Below are positions 44,126 to 52,900 of a DNA stretch of 64,000 nucleotides, piece after piece. The position numbers and the translations under genes are program-made. Source of the stretch: Streptomyces bikiniensis (GTDB taxonomy: Bacteria > Actinomycetota > Actinomycetes > Streptomycetales > Streptomycetaceae). The notes beneath the pieces are model-generated. The model was given only the letters and a program-made list of their open reading frames with translations, made no database searches and was not told where the DNA came from. The stretch covers positions 1 to 64,000 of the forward strand of contig JNWL01000024.1 of assembly GCA_000716465.1 (NCBI GenBank), read 5' to 3'. Each line of letters begins with the position of its first letter. Positions within the stretch are counted from its first letter, which is position 1.

Positions 44126-44237
44126 CGGTCCACCATAGCCACGGGACCCGCCCACGCGGACGTCCTGTCTTTCCGTAATTCATTGGTCAACCGGGTTGAA
44201 CGTCCGGCGGGAAAAGCCGCACGGCGGCCCGCGGTGT

Positions 44238-44243
44238 TAGCCT
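44238..44243 (+). promoter_or_regulatory. -10 element of strN, leaderless transcript expected
   Basis: TAGCCT with the preceding GCGGTGTTAGCCT block, which recurs in front of strB1 (CGGTGTTAGCCT). Only 5 bases separate it from the strN ATG. No good -35 is seen. Upstream, GGTCAACC-GG-GTTGAAC (about 44185-44201) is a palindrome that may bind a regulator. Confidence 0.5.
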
Positions 44244-44248
44244 CTGGC

Positions 44249-45181
44249 ATGCTCTTGGAGAACACGCTCGTGGAACGCCGGAGCCTTCTCCGGCTTGTCG
44301 AGGAAAACTTCCGCAACTTCCTTCCCGATGACCGGGAATTGCCCGAGATCGAGTTCTTCCCGCTCGGTGAGGACAGCTGGTCGTACCGCTGCGGACCCCT
44401 CTGGATCAGTGTCCGCCGCGATCTGGACGGCCATTTCCCCGCAGCGTACGAGGTGCCGCTCCTGCTGCGCGAGAGCGGAAAGGACTACGTCCTCGCCCCG
44501 CTCCCCGGGCGGGACGGCCGGATCGTCCACCGGGTCGCAGGCCTTCCCGTCGTGGTGTTTCCCTACGTCGAGCGCGCCGTCGCCGCCCCCACGCCCCCCA
44601 CCGCCGGTCAACTCGACCTGCTGGCGGCCAGGTTGCGGGAGGTGCATGCCTTCGACCCGCCCGCCTCCCGGGCCGTCGGCATACCCGTCGAGGACTTCCG
44701 CCTCCCTTTCGAGAACGACCTCGACAAGGCGCTCCAGGCGGCTCTGGGCGGCGGAGCGGGCGAGTGCGGGCCCTACGGCGGCCGGCTGGCCGACCTGGTG
44801 GCGCGACGGCGGGACCACCTCGCCGCGCTGCGCGAGGAGGCCGCCCGCGTGGCCGACCGGTGCACCGCCCTGTGGCGCGGCGAACGCCCCGCCCTCACCC
44901 ACGGCGACCCCAGCACGACGAACGTCCTGTTCGGGCGGGGCGTGGACATCATCGACTGGGGCGGGGCGATGTGGGCTCCGCCGGAGCGCGACTGGGCCGC
45001 CCTGACCAGGGTGTTCGGCACCGCCCCCGAGGGACGCGCGGTCTTCCTGCGGTTCTACGAACTGCGCTGGGTGCTCGCCGAGATCGCCGAGTACGCCGGC
45101 CGCTTCACCGGCCCCCACACCGGTGACGCCGACGACAACGCCATGTGGGGCCGGCTGACGCGCTACCTCCCGCCCGCCTGA
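44249..45181 (+). CDS. strN: Phosphotransferase of the aminoglycoside kinase fold
   Basis: A 310-residue kinase with catalytic loop LTHGDPSTTNVLF and metal-binding DIIDWGGAMWAP, and an N-terminal lobe region FFPLGEDSWSYRCGPLWISV. StrN is one of two such kinases in the locus and is assigned to ATP-dependent phosphorylation of an aminocyclitol in the streptidine branch. There is no ribosome-binding site; the promoter -10 is 5 bases upstream. The strB2 gene follows after 63 bases and strM after that, all on the plus strand. Confidence 0.83.
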   Translation: MLLENTLVERRSLLRLVEENFRNFLPDDRELPEIEFFPLGEDSWSYRCGPLWISVRRDLDGHFPAAYEVPLLLRESGKDYVLAPLPGRDGRIVHRVAGLPVVVFPYVERAVAAPTPPTAGQLDLLAARLREVHAFDPPASRAVGIPVEDFRLPFENDLDKALQAALGGGAGECGPYGGRLADLVARRRDHLAALREEAARVADRCTALWRGERPALTHGDPSTTNVLFGRGVDIIDWGGAMWAPPERDWAALTRVFGTAPEGRAVFLRFYELRWVLAEIAEYAGRFTGPHTGDADDNAMWGRLTRYLPPA

Positions 45182-45244
45182 CCCGCGGGCCGCGGCCCAC
45201 CGCCTCCCCACACCATCGTGACCGACTCGTACCGAAGGACCGCC

Positions 45245-46288
45245 GTGAGCCTGGTCAGCGTTCACAACGAATGGGATCCGCTGGAAGAGGTCGTCGTAGG
45301 CACCGTCCGCGGTGCCCGGGCGCCGGTCGCCGTCGGGCACGCCGGACGCACCGAAGGAGCCGCGGGCGCGTGCCACGGTCGGCGACGGGACGCCGCCCCG
45401 GTGCTCTGGCCGGACCGGGTCCTCAAGGAGACGGAAGAGGAACTGGAAGAGCTGTGCGAGGAGTTGCGCGGTCTCGGCGTGACGGTCCGCCGTCCCCGGA
45501 CCCGTGACCGCGCGGCATGCGCGGACGTGCTCGGCCGGACGGACGACGGCCGCCGCCCCCGGGCCGGGCTGCTCACCGTCGGTGACACCGTCATCGAGAC
45601 CCCGACGGCCCCGCGCGCGCGGTTCCCGGAACCCTTCGCCCACCGGGAGCTGCTGACCGAGTACCTCGTCAGCGGCAGCAGATGGATCTCCGCGCCCGAG
45701 CCCCGCCTCACCGGCGCGATGTACGACCCCGGCGCCCCGCCCGGCGAGCGGCTGCGCGAACTGGAGCCGGTGTTCGACCCGGCCAACGTGCTGCGGCTCG
45801 GCACCGACCTGCTGTACCTGGTGTCCGACAGCGGCAACGAACTCGGGGCCCGCTGGCTCCAGTCGGCCGTGGGCGGGACCTACACCGTGCACCCCTGCCG
45901 CGGGCTGCACGCCCCCACCCCCCTCGACCTCACCCTGCTCCCGCTCCGCCCGGGCCTGCTCCTCACCAACCCGTCCCGGGTGACCGGCGGCAACCTGCCG
46001 GCCGTGCTGCGCTCCTGGCGGCGGATCGAGTGCCCCGAACCCGCCGGACCCGGCGGCGCGGGGGACGCGCCGCACCGCTCGACGTGGACCGGCACGGGTC
46101 TGCTGGTGGTCAGGCCGGGCCTGGTCGTCGTGGACGGCCGGCAGCGGGAGCTGATGCGCGTGCTGGAGCGGCACGGCGTTGACGTGCTGCCGCTGCGGCT
46201 GACCCACTCCCGGCTCCTCGCCGGCGGGTTCCACGGGCTCGTCCTCGACGTCCGCAGGACCGGGGCGTTGGAGACCTACCGCTTCTGA
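45245..46288 (+). CDS. strB2: Amidinotransferase-like protein lacking catalytic Cys and His
   Basis: A 347-residue paralogue of StrB1 ([40 protein letters not shown]). Compared with StrB1 at 53208, whose catalytic triad is Asp179-His227-Cys332, the Asp is kept (D178 in VFDPAN), His is Pro226 (TPLD for THVD) and the nucleophile Cys is Gly331 (GFHGLVL for GFHCATL). The substrate-loop region around residues 25-60 and the DYCPRDG segment are also replaced. It therefore cannot run the normal ping-pong amidinotransfer. It may be a regulatory or structural partner of StrB1. Start GTG 45245 after GAAGGA. Confidence 0.85.
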   Translation: MSLVSVHNEWDPLEEVVVGTVRGARAPVAVGHAGRTEGAAGACHGRRRDAAPVLWPDRVLKETEEELEELCEELRGLGVTVRRPRTRDRAACADVLGRTDDGRRPRAGLLTVGDTVIETPTAPRARFPEPFAHRELLTEYLVSGSRWISAPEPRLTGAMYDPGAPPGERLRELEPVFDPANVLRLGTDLLYLVSDSGNELGARWLQSAVGGTYTVHPCRGLHAPTPLDLTLLPLRPGLLLTNPSRVTGGNLPAVLRSWRRIECPEPAGPGGAGDAPHRSTWTGTGLLVVRPGLVVVDGRQRELMRVLERHGVDVLPLRLTHSRLLAGGFHGLVLDVRRTGALETYRF

Positions 46289-46341
46289 CCGTCGGCCCTC
46301 CCGTCCCACGTCCCCCACCGAAACCCCGCAAGGAGGCGCGG

Positions 46342-46944
46342 ATGCGTCCGCTGAGTGTGCAAGGTGCCTGGCTGTCGGAGACCCGTGCGTTCACCGACGA
46401 CCGGGGCGAGTTCCAGGAGCTCTACAGCGGCCGGGCGCTGGGCGACGCGCTCGGTTACGACCCCGGCGTCGCACAGGCCAACCGCTCCGTCTCGCGACGG
46501 GGCGTGCTGCGGGGGGTGCACTTCGCGCAGATGCCGCCCAGCCAGGCGAAGTACGTCACCTGTCTCGGCGGCGCCGTCCTGGACGTGGTGGTGGACATCC
46601 GCGTCGGCTCGCCCACCTACCGCCGCTGGGAGGCGGTCAGGCTCGACGACCCGCACCGCAGCCTGTACATCGAGGCCGGGCTCGGCCACGCGTTCCTGGC
46701 GCTCACCGATGCCGCCGTCGTCGTCTACCTCACCTCGCGCGGCTACGCCCCCGGACGGGAGCACGGGGTGCACCCGCTCGATCCCGCCCTCGGCATCGCC
46801 TGGCCCGAGGACGTCGAGCCGGTGCTCTCGGAGAAGGACCGCACGGCCCCGGGGCTCGACGAGATGGAGCGGCGGGGGCTGCTCCCGTCCTACGACGACT
46901 GCGTCGCCTTCCACCGCTCCCTGCGCGGACCCGCCGCGGACTGA
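46342..46944 (+). CDS. strM: dTDP-4-dehydrorhamnose 3,5-epimerase
   Basis: A 200-residue cupin of the RmlC family: NRSVSRRGVLRGVHFAQMPP contains the catalytic His region (RGVHF) and substrate Arg, followed by GAVLDVVVDIRVGSPTYRRW and IEAGLGHAFLALTD. It epimerises dTDP-4-keto-6-deoxyglucose on the way to dTDP-dihydrostreptose. AAGGAGG precedes the ATG. It follows strB2 and converges on strL with a strong terminator between them; the three other sugar genes strL, strE and strD are on the opposite strand. Confidence 0.9.
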   Translation: MRPLSVQGAWLSETRAFTDDRGEFQELYSGRALGDALGYDPGVAQANRSVSRRGVLRGVHFAQMPPSQAKYVTCLGGAVLDVVVDIRVGSPTYRRWEAVRLDDPHRSLYIEAGLGHAFLALTDAAVVVYLTSRGYAPGREHGVHPLDPALGIAWPEDVEPVLSEKDRTAPGLDEMERRGLLPSYDDCVAFHRSLRGPAAD

Positions 46945-46948
46945 CCGC

Positions 46949-46996
46949 ACGCGCGACGGCCCACCGGCGAACCCGTGCCGGTGGGCCGTCGCGCGT
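46949..46996. terminator. Bidirectional terminator between strM and strL, 20-bp stem
   Basis: Perfect 20-bp arms (46949-46968 and 46977-46996) with an 8-base loop, starting 5 bases after the strM stop and ending 26 bases before the strL stop. Confidence 0.75.
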
Positions 46997-47021
46997 CCTG
47001 GGGGACCCGGGAGCCGGCGGC

Positions 47022-47936
47022 TCAGGACCGGGGCAGCGCCGAGCGTCCCACCGCCCCGCGCAGCGAGGGGAACGCCTCCGTCAGCGCGGCGTCCCAGCCC
47101 CGCAGCGGCTCCATCCCCGCCGCCCGCCAGCGGGAGTGGTCCAGCACGCTGTACCCCGGCCGGCCGGCCGGGCGGGCCAGCGCACGGCTGGTGGTGGGCC
47201 GCACCCGGTCGGGGTCGGCGCCGAGCAGCCGGAACGTCTCGCGGGCCAGGGCGTACCAGGTGGTGCGGCCCGAGTTGGTCGCGTGGTACACCCCGGCGGG
47301 CGCCGTGCCCGCCAGCGCCGCCGTGCCGAGCGCCGCCAGCCGACCGGCCACGTCCGCGGTCCAGGTCGGCTGGCCGTGCTGGTCGTCCACGACCAGCACG
47401 GTGTCCTGCTCGGCTTCCAGCCGCATCATCGTCGTCACGAAGTTGGATCCGCCCGCCCCGTACAGCCAGGCCGTGCGGACCACGTAACCGGCCTCCGGCA
47501 GGAGGTCCAGCACCGCCTGCTCCCCGGCCCGCTTCGTGACCCCGTACACGGTGGCGGGACCGGTGGGGTCGTCCTCCCGGTACGGCCGCTTCGCCGTACC
47601 GGCGAACACGTAGTCGGTGGAGAGCTGGAGCAGCACGGCCCCCAGGGCCCGGCAGGCCCGGGCGATGTGGAGCGGCCCGGTGCCGTTCACAGCCATCGCG
47701 CGCGACGGCTCCGCCTCCGCCGCGTCGACCGCGGTCCACGCCGCGCAGTTGACCACCACCGCCGGGCGGTGGTGGTCGAGCGCGGCCCGCACGGCTCCCT
47801 CGTCGGTGATGTCCAGGACGTGGCGGTCGAGTGCGGTGACCGGGGTTCCCCGGTGCTGCAACAGGGAGGTGAGATCGCGCCCCAGCATGCCGGACGCACC
47901 GGTGACGAGCCACCGCGGGCGGGGGTACGGGGGCAT
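47022..47936 (-). CDS. strL: dTDP-dihydrostreptose synthase (RmlD family)
   Basis: A 304-residue short-chain reductase with WLVTGASGMLGRDLTSLL, LQLSTDYVFAG and the catalytic YGVTK. RmlD-type enzymes reduce dTDP-4-keto-rhamnose; StrL forms dTDP-L-dihydrostreptose, the branched pentose donor of streptomycin. It is the last gene of the minus-strand operon strD-strE-strL (gaps 52 and 87 bases). The ATG at 47936 is preferred over an open extension of 29 codons that is Pro/Arg-rich. Confidence 0.9.
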   Translation of the reverse strand: MPPYPRPRWLVTGASGMLGRDLTSLLQHRGTPVTALDRHVLDITDEGAVRAALDHHRPAVVVNCAAWTAVDAAEAEPSRAMAVNGTGPLHIARACRALGAVLLQLSTDYVFAGTAKRPYREDDPTGPATVYGVTKRAGEQAVLDLLPEAGYVVRTAWLYGAGGSNFVTTMMRLEAEQDTVLVVDDQHGQPTWTADVAGRLAALGTAALAGTAPAGVYHATNSGRTTWYALARETFRLLGADPDRVRPTTSRALARPAGRPGYSVLDHSRWRAAGMEPLRGWDAALTEAFPSLRGAVGRSALPRS

Positions 47937-48023
47937 GGTGTCGGTCTCCGAGGGGTGCGTGCCGGGCGTCGGGAAGGGCGGAGCGGTCCGTCCGGGGCGG
48001 TCCGGCCGGGAGCGGCCGGACAC

Positions 48024-49010
48024 CTAGGACGGCGAGCGGGCCGGGAGAAGCGGCTCCCACCAGGAACGGTGGTTCCGGTACCAGGCGACCGTGGCGGCCA
48101 GTCCGGCGGCCAGGGGGGTGACGGGCCGGAAGCCCAGCTCCTTTTGTACCCGAGTGGAGTCGACGGAGTAACGCCGGTCGTGCCCCTTGCGGTCCTCGAC
48201 GTGCTCCACCCGGCTCCAGTCGGCCCCGCAGGCCTCCAGCAACAACCCCACCAGCTCCCGGTTGCTCAGGGTGGTGCCGCCGCCGATGTTGTAGACGCGG
48301 CCGGCCCGGCCCCGGGTGCGCACCGCCTCGATCCCCCGTACGTGGTCGTCGACGTGCAGCCATTCGCGCACGTGCAGCCCGTCCCCGTAAAGGGGCACCC
48401 GGTGCCCGTCCATCAGCAGGGTGACGAACCGGGGGACGAGCTTCTCGGGGAACTGGTGGGGACCGTAGTTGTTGGAACAGCGGGTCACCCGCACGTCCAG
48501 ACCGTGGCTGACGTGGTGGGCCAGGGCCAGCAGGTCGGCGGAGGCCTTGGAGGCGGAGTAGGGGCTGTTGGGGCGCAGCGGCTCGTCCTCGGTCCACGAG
48601 CCGTGCTCGACGGAGCCGTAGACCTCGTCCGTGGACACCTGGACGAAGGGCGCCGCCCCGTGCCGACGCGCCGCGTCCAGCAGGACCTGGGTGCCGTGCA
48701 CATTGGTCCGCACGAAGGCGGAGGCGTCCAGCAGCGAACGGTCGACGTGGGACTCGGCCGCGAAGTGCACGACCTGGTGCTGCCCCGCCATCACCCGGTC
48801 GACCAGGTTCGCGTCGCAGATGTCGCCGTGCACGAACCGGTAGCGGGGATGGTCGCGCACGGCGGCCAGGTTGGCCGGGTTGCCCGCGTAGGTCAGTGCG
48901 TCCAGCACGGTCACCACCACGTCGGGAGGCCCGTCGGGCCCGAGCAGGGTGCGGACGTAGTGGGAGCCGATGAAACCGGCCCCTCCGGTGACGAGCAGAT
49001 GTGTGGTCAT
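48024..49010 (-). CDS. strE: dTDP-glucose 4,6-dehydratase
   Basis: A 328-residue extended SDR: LLVTGGAGFIGSHYVRTLLG (NAD-binding), VSTDEVYGSVEHG (catalytic Thr/Asp/Glu) and YSASKASAD (Tyr/Lys). It converts dTDP-glucose to the 4-keto-6-deoxy sugar, the second step to dihydrostreptose. Middle gene of strDEL. All catalytic residues and the length are normal. Confidence 0.92.
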   Translation of the reverse strand: MTTHLLVTGGAGFIGSHYVRTLLGPDGPPDVVVTVLDALTYAGNPANLAAVRDHPRYRFVHGDICDANLVDRVMAGQHQVVHFAAESHVDRSLLDASAFVRTNVHGTQVLLDAARRHGAAPFVQVSTDEVYGSVEHGSWTEDEPLRPNSPYSASKASADLLALAHHVSHGLDVRVTRCSNNYGPHQFPEKLVPRFVTLLMDGHRVPLYGDGLHVREWLHVDDHVRGIEAVRTRGRAGRVYNIGGGTTLSNRELVGLLLEACGADWSRVEHVEDRKGHDRRYSVDSTRVQKELGFRPVTPLAAGLAATVAWYRNHRSWWEPLLPARSPS

Positions 49011-49062
49011 GGCAACGGACTCCGCTTTCCGGGTCGGACGGTCGGTACGAGGGGGTGGCGCG

Positions 49063-50130
49063 TCACGAGGAGATCTGGGCCTTGCTGTGGTCGCCCAGCA
49101 CGAGCCGGTGGGCGTGCGGCACCGGCGGTGCGGACGTCACCTGCACGTGCCGGCCGATGAGGGACGCCTCGATGCGCCGCACGCCGGAGATCGAGGCACC
49201 GCGCAGCACGATGGAGAACTCCACCTCGCTGTCCTCGACCACGCAGTCCTCGGCGATGGAGGTGAACGGTCCCACGTAGGACCCGCTCACGATCGTGCCC
49301 GCGCCGATCACCGCGGGGCCGACCACCCGGGAGTTGCGCACCTCGGCGCCCCCCTCGACCTGGACGCGGCCGATGAGGTCGCTGTGTTCGTCCACCAGCC
49401 CGTCGCAGCGCGCCTCGGCCTCCTCCAGGACGAGCCGGTTCACCTCCAGCATGTCGGCCACGTTGCCCGTGTCCTTCCAGTAGCCCGTGATCTCGGTGGA
49501 GCGCACGTCCCGGCCGGCCTCGATCAGCCACTGCACCGCGTCGGTGATCTCCAGCTCCCCGCGCCAGGAAGGCTTGATGGCCCGCACGGCCTCGTGGATG
49601 GCGGGGGAGAAGAAGTACACCCCGACCAGCGCGAGGTCGCTCTTGGGACGGACCGGCTTCTCCTCCAGCCCGCGCACCCGCCCCGAGGCGTCCAGCTCGG
49701 CGACCCCGAAGGAGCAGGGGTCGGACACGTGGGTGAGCAGCAGGTGCGCGTCCGGCCGGACTGCCCGGAAGTCTCGGACCGGGCCCTCGATGCCGTCCAC
49801 CACGAAGTTGTCGCCGAGGTACATGACGAAGTCGTCCGCGCCCAGGTAGTCACGGGCGACCAGTACGGCGTGCGCGAGCCCCAGCGGTTCCGGCTGCGGG
49901 ATGTACGTCACGTCGAGACCGAATTTCGATCCGTCCCCCACGGCGTCGGTTATTTCACCGAACGTGTCGCCGACGACGATGCCGACATCGGTGATCCCTG
50001 CCGCCGCGATGGCCTCCAGTCCGTAGAAAAGGACCGGCTTGTTGGCGACGGGCACCAATTGTTTCGCGGAGGTGTGCGTGATGGGCCTGAGGCGAGTGCC
50101 GGATCCGCCGGCCAGTACGAGCGCTTTCAT
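49063..50130 (-). CDS. strD: Glucose-1-phosphate thymidylyltransferase (StrD type)
   Basis: A 355-residue nucleotidyltransferase of the long (StrD) form. The N-terminus MKALVLAGGSGTRLRPITHT and PVANKPVLFYGLEAI, with YLGDNFV in the core, form the active site; a left-handed beta-helix with hexapeptide-like repeats fills residues 250-350. It makes dTDP-glucose, the first step of the dihydrostreptose branch. It is the first gene of strDEL and diverges from strR across about 420 bases. Confidence 0.92.
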   Translation of the reverse strand: MKALVLAGGSGTRLRPITHTSAKQLVPVANKPVLFYGLEAIAAAGITDVGIVVGDTFGEITDAVGDGSKFGLDVTYIPQPEPLGLAHAVLVARDYLGADDFVMYLGDNFVVDGIEGPVRDFRAVRPDAHLLLTHVSDPCSFGVAELDASGRVRGLEEKPVRPKSDLALVGVYFFSPAIHEAVRAIKPSWRGELEITDAVQWLIEAGRDVRSTEITGYWKDTGNVADMLEVNRLVLEEAEARCDGLVDEHSDLIGRVQVEGGAEVRNSRVVGPAVIGAGTIVSGSYVGPFTSIAEDCVVEDSEVEFSIVLRGASISGVRRIEASLIGRHVQVTSAPPVPHAHRLVLGDHSKAQISS

Positions 50131-50225
50131 GTCGTTCTCCCTGCGTGGTCATGGAGGCACGGGTTTCGGGATCTGTCGAGGGAAAGGGGCCTTCGCCGGA
50201 CTGCGGCAAGAAACGTTCGGTGATC

Positions 50226-50235
50226 TGGCGCGTTT
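50226..50235 (+). promoter_or_regulatory. AdpA-type site upstream of strR
   Basis: TGGCGCGTTT fits the AdpA consensus TGGCSNGWWY exactly, about 320 bases before the strR start. In S. griseus AdpA activates strR from an upstream site at a comparable distance plus a promoter-proximal one. The motif is short and expected by chance now and then; a second match lies at 50597-50606, inside the proposed strR coding start. The rest of 50131-50549 has no supported gene. Confidence 0.4.
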
Positions 50236-50549
50236 TCTGCCGCCCCGTCGTCCCGTGGCGTCAGAAGTGTGTTGTTCGGATGCGTGATCGGCCGTCCGGA
50301 GTGTCTGAAAAACGAGGTGGGGAGCGTGCGGATCCCTTGGTATGGACCGGTCCGGCGTCTCCCGCGCCCCCGGTCCACCCCGTGAGGAAGGGGCGCGCAG
50401 CCCGACCGCCCACCCGCATGGGGGGTCGAGTATCGGCCGCTTTGCCAAACTTTACTCAGGCGGTCATGGATGCTAAGCATATGCCGGGTAAAAGATCGAA
50501 GGAGTCATCCCGCGTCACCGTGAATGCCTTGGCGACTGAAGGATGGGTA

Positions 50550-51644
50550 ATGGAGCCCGTTTTAGGGAAAAATCTTGTCGAAGCCTGCGAACAGCCTGGC
50601 GGGTACGAGAGTGTGTCAGACGAGTACAGCATGCGATTATCCGACGTAGTCATGGTGTCCATCGGTTCCCTGCAGGTTTCCGACTCGCCACGGAGTGCCG
50701 GTGAGGACGCCGAACACATTCGTACCCTCGCAGAATCCGGAGTGGAACTTCCGCCCATCGTGGTGATGTCCTCGACGAAACGCGTCATCGACGGCATGCA
50801 CCGGCTCAGAGCGGCCGAACTGCGCGGCGCCGCCGAGATCGCGGTCCGGTACTTCGAAGGGGAGGAGAAGGAGGCGTTCGTCCTCGCCGTCACCTCCAAC
50901 ATCGCCCACGGGTTGCCGCTCTCCCTCGACGACCGCAAGGCCGCCGCGGCCCGCATCCTGCGCACCCACCCCCTGTGGTCCGACCGGGCCATCGGGCGGG
51001 CGACCGGCCTCTCCGCCAAGACCGTGGGGACCCTGCGGTCCTGTTCGACCGAGGGGGTTCCTCAGTCGAACGTCCGGATAGGCCGCGACGGACGGTCCCG
51101 GCCGCTGGACCCCACCGAAGGGCGACGGCTGGCGGGCCGGCTGATCCAGGAGAACCCGTCGGCGCCGCTGCGCCAGATCGCGGCCAAGGCCGGAGTGTCC
51201 CTGGGCACCGCCTCCGACGTCCGCAAGCGTCTCCGGCGCGGCGAGAGCCCGCTGCCCGGACGCGACCGCCGACGGGAGGACGCGGCGGACGCCGAGCCGT
51301 CACCGGCACGCACCGACCGGACCGAGGAGAGCCGGCCGTCACGGGCCCTGTTGCTGCGCCACCTCAGCCGTGATCCCTCCATACGGTTGACGGAGGACGG
51401 CCGGGTGCTGCTGCGCTGGCTCAACGTCGTGGCCGTGCGCAGCCAGGACTGGGCCCGGCTGCTCGGCAACGTGCCGCCGCACCGCGTCAAGGTCATCGCC
51501 GAACTCGCCCGTGGCTGCGCCGACACGTGGCGGCAGGTGGCCGAACACCTGGAGAAGATCGAGGTCGACCTGACGGACGACCGCGTCACGGACGGCGAAA
51601 TTCCCGGCCCGGTGCACCGGGCCGGACTACGGTCGGGTGCCTGA
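50550..51644 (+). CDS. strR: Pathway-specific activator StrR
   Basis: A 364-residue ParB-like activator. Residues 50-100 (SPRSAGEDAEHIRTLAESGV, RVIDGMHRLRAAELRG) are the ParB/sulfiredoxin-like domain; HTH regions are at residues 145-165 (DRAIGRATGLSAKTVGTLRS) and about 205-225 (LRQIAAKAGVSLGTASDVRK). StrR binds GTTCGACTG-N11-CAGTCGAAC and switches on the streptomycin genes. The ATG at 50550 (GAAGGA upstream) gives an N-terminus of the same length as the S. griseus protein; starts at 50466 or 50481 are possible. Leu5 and Leu30 are TTA codons, implying bldA control, and the first 40 codons are AT-rich. Confidence 0.92.
   Translation: MEPVLGKNLVEACEQPGGYESVSDEYSMRLSDVVMVSIGSLQVSDSPRSAGEDAEHIRTLAESGVELPPIVVMSSTKRVIDGMHRLRAAELRGAAEIAVRYFEGEEKEAFVLAVTSNIAHGLPLSLDDRKAAAARILRTHPLWSDRAIGRATGLSAKTVGTLRSCSTEGVPQSNVRIGRDGRSRPLDPTEGRRLAGRLIQENPSAPLRQIAAKAGVSLGTASDVRKRLRRGESPLPGRDRRREDAADAEPSPARTDRTEESRPSRALLLRHLSRDPSIRLTEDGRVLLRWLNVVAVRSQDWARLLGNVPPHRVKVIAELARGCADTWRQVAEHLEKIEVDLTDDRVTDGEIPGPVHRAGLRSGA
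51043..51071. promoter_or_regulatory. StrR-binding palindrome inside strR
   Basis: GTTCGACCG, 11 bases, CAGTCGAAC within codons 165-174 of strR: one mismatch. An intragenic site in strR is also known in S. griseus and may stimulate downstream genes or autoregulate strR. Confidence 0.85.
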
Positions 51645-51677
51645 GCACCCATCGTCCGACCCCTCCCCGCACGGCCG

Positions 51678-51719
51678 CCCCGGGCCGGCGGAACCCGCTC
51701 GGGTTCCGCCGGCCCGGGG
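51678..51719. terminator. Perfect 20-bp hairpin between strR and strA
   Basis: Arms 51678-51697 and 51700-51719 are exact complements with only CT between them. It starts 33 bases after the strR stop and ends 31 bases before the strA ATG. It may be an attenuator or terminator that sets how much strR transcript continues into strA, or an mRNA stabiliser. Confidence 0.7.
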
Positions 51720-51750
51720 CGGGAATTCCACTCCCGAAGGAAAACCCCGC

Positions 51751-52674
51751 ATGAAATCGCCGGAAGACATCGACGTCCCCGACGCCCTGATCACGTCGTA
51801 CACGAAGAACGGCGGTGAGGCGGAAAGGGCCTGGATCGCCGCCCTGCCCGCGCTGGTCGCGGAACTCCTCGACCGGTGGCGACTGGAACGGGACGGCACC
51901 CCCGGCTCCGGCGAGGCCTCGCTGGTGGTGCCGGTGCGGCGCGAGGACGGCGGCAGGGCCGCGCTGAAGCTCCAGATGCCCCGCGAGGAGACGACCGCCG
52001 CGCTGATCGGACTGCGGGCCTGGAAGGGCGACGGCATCGTGCGGCTGCTCGACCACGACCCGGAGAGCAGCGCCATGCTGCTGGAGCGCCTGGACGCCTC
52101 GCGCACCCTCGCGTCCGTCGACGACGACGACACGGCCATGGGCACCCTGGCCGGCCTGATGGCCCGGCTGCACGCCGCCCCGGCGCCCGAAGGCCTGCGC
52201 CGCCTCGACGACATCGCACGCGCCATGCTGGCGGACGTGCCGGAGGCCGTCGTCTCGCTGTCGGACCCGGACGACCAGAGGCGGTTGCACGCCTGGGCCT
52301 CGGCCGTCGCCGAGCTGGTGGACGAGCCCGGCGACCGGCTCCTGCACTGGGACCTGCACTACGAGAACGTGCTGGCCGCCGAGCGCGAACCATGGCTCGC
52401 CATCGACCCCGAACCCCTGGTGGGCGACCCGGGCTTCGACCTGTGGCCGGCCCTGGACACCGGCTGGGAGAAGATCGAGGCCACCGGGGACGCCCCCCGG
52501 ATCGTACGGCGGCGCTTCGACCTGCTGACCGAGGCCCTGGAACTGGACCGCGAGCGCGCGGCCGGCTGGACCCTCGGCCGGCTGCTGCAGAACACGCTCT
52601 GGGACGTGGAGGACGGGCGGACCGCCATCGACCCCTCCCAGATCGCCGTGGCCGAGGCACTGCCGCGCGGCTGA
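51751..52674 (+). CDS. strA: Streptomycin 6-phosphotransferase, APH(6)
   Basis: A 307-residue aminoglycoside kinase. The catalytic loop LLHWDLHYENVLAAE (Asp201, Asn206) and the metal-binding AIDPEPLVGDPGFD (Asp219) are those of APH(6) enzymes (StrA/AphD of producers); Lys73 in AALKLQM is the nucleotide-binding lysine. It phosphorylates the 6-hydroxyl of streptidine in streptomycin, giving self-resistance, and probably also streptidine itself in the pathway. It follows strR across a strong hairpin, as in S. griseus, where part of its expression is read-through. GAAGG precedes the ATG. Confidence 0.92.
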   Translation: MKSPEDIDVPDALITSYTKNGGEAERAWIAALPALVAELLDRWRLERDGTPGSGEASLVVPVRREDGGRAALKLQMPREETTAALIGLRAWKGDGIVRLLDHDPESSAMLLERLDASRTLASVDDDDTAMGTLAGLMARLHAAPAPEGLRRLDDIARAMLADVPEAVVSLSDPDDQRRLHAWASAVAELVDEPGDRLLHWDLHYENVLAAEREPWLAIDPEPLVGDPGFDLWPALDTGWEKIEATGDAPRIVRRRFDLLTEALELDRERAAGWTLGRLLQNTLWDVEDGRTAIDPSQIAVAEALPRG

Positions 52675-52702
52675 ACCCCTCCGCCTCCCCCCACACACCA
52701 CT

Positions 52703-52743
52703 GCGAGCGCGGTGCCCCCCACACGGGCGGACGCCGCGCTCGC
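52703..52743. terminator. Hairpin downstream of strA
   Basis: GCGAGCGCGG (52703-52712) and CCGCGCTCGC (52734-52743) form a 10-bp stem with a 21-base loop, 29 bases after the strA stop. Confidence 0.45.
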
Positions 52744-52871
52744 GGTGCCCCTTTCCCCGCGCCCGGTCCGCCGACCGGGCGCCCTTCGTCGTACGAGGGC
52801 TCCGCGGGCGCCGCCCCGCGAGCGCGCTCCGCCGTACGGAAGCCGCCGGCAACAGCGCCCCAGGCGACGCA

Positions 52872-52900
52872 TTCGCCGATCGAGACCTCGGTGTTAGCCT
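52872..52900 (+). promoter_or_regulatory. strB1 promoter with a ~300-base leader
   Basis: TTCGCC (52872-52877) and TAGCCT (52895-52900) with a 17-base spacer, the -10 being embedded in CGGTGTTAGCCT as at strN. The strB1 ATG is at 53208, so the 5' leader is about 300 bases; it holds no supported gene. No complete StrR palindrome is found here; only a half site CAGTCGATC (52902-52910) lies just after the -10. Confidence 0.5.
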
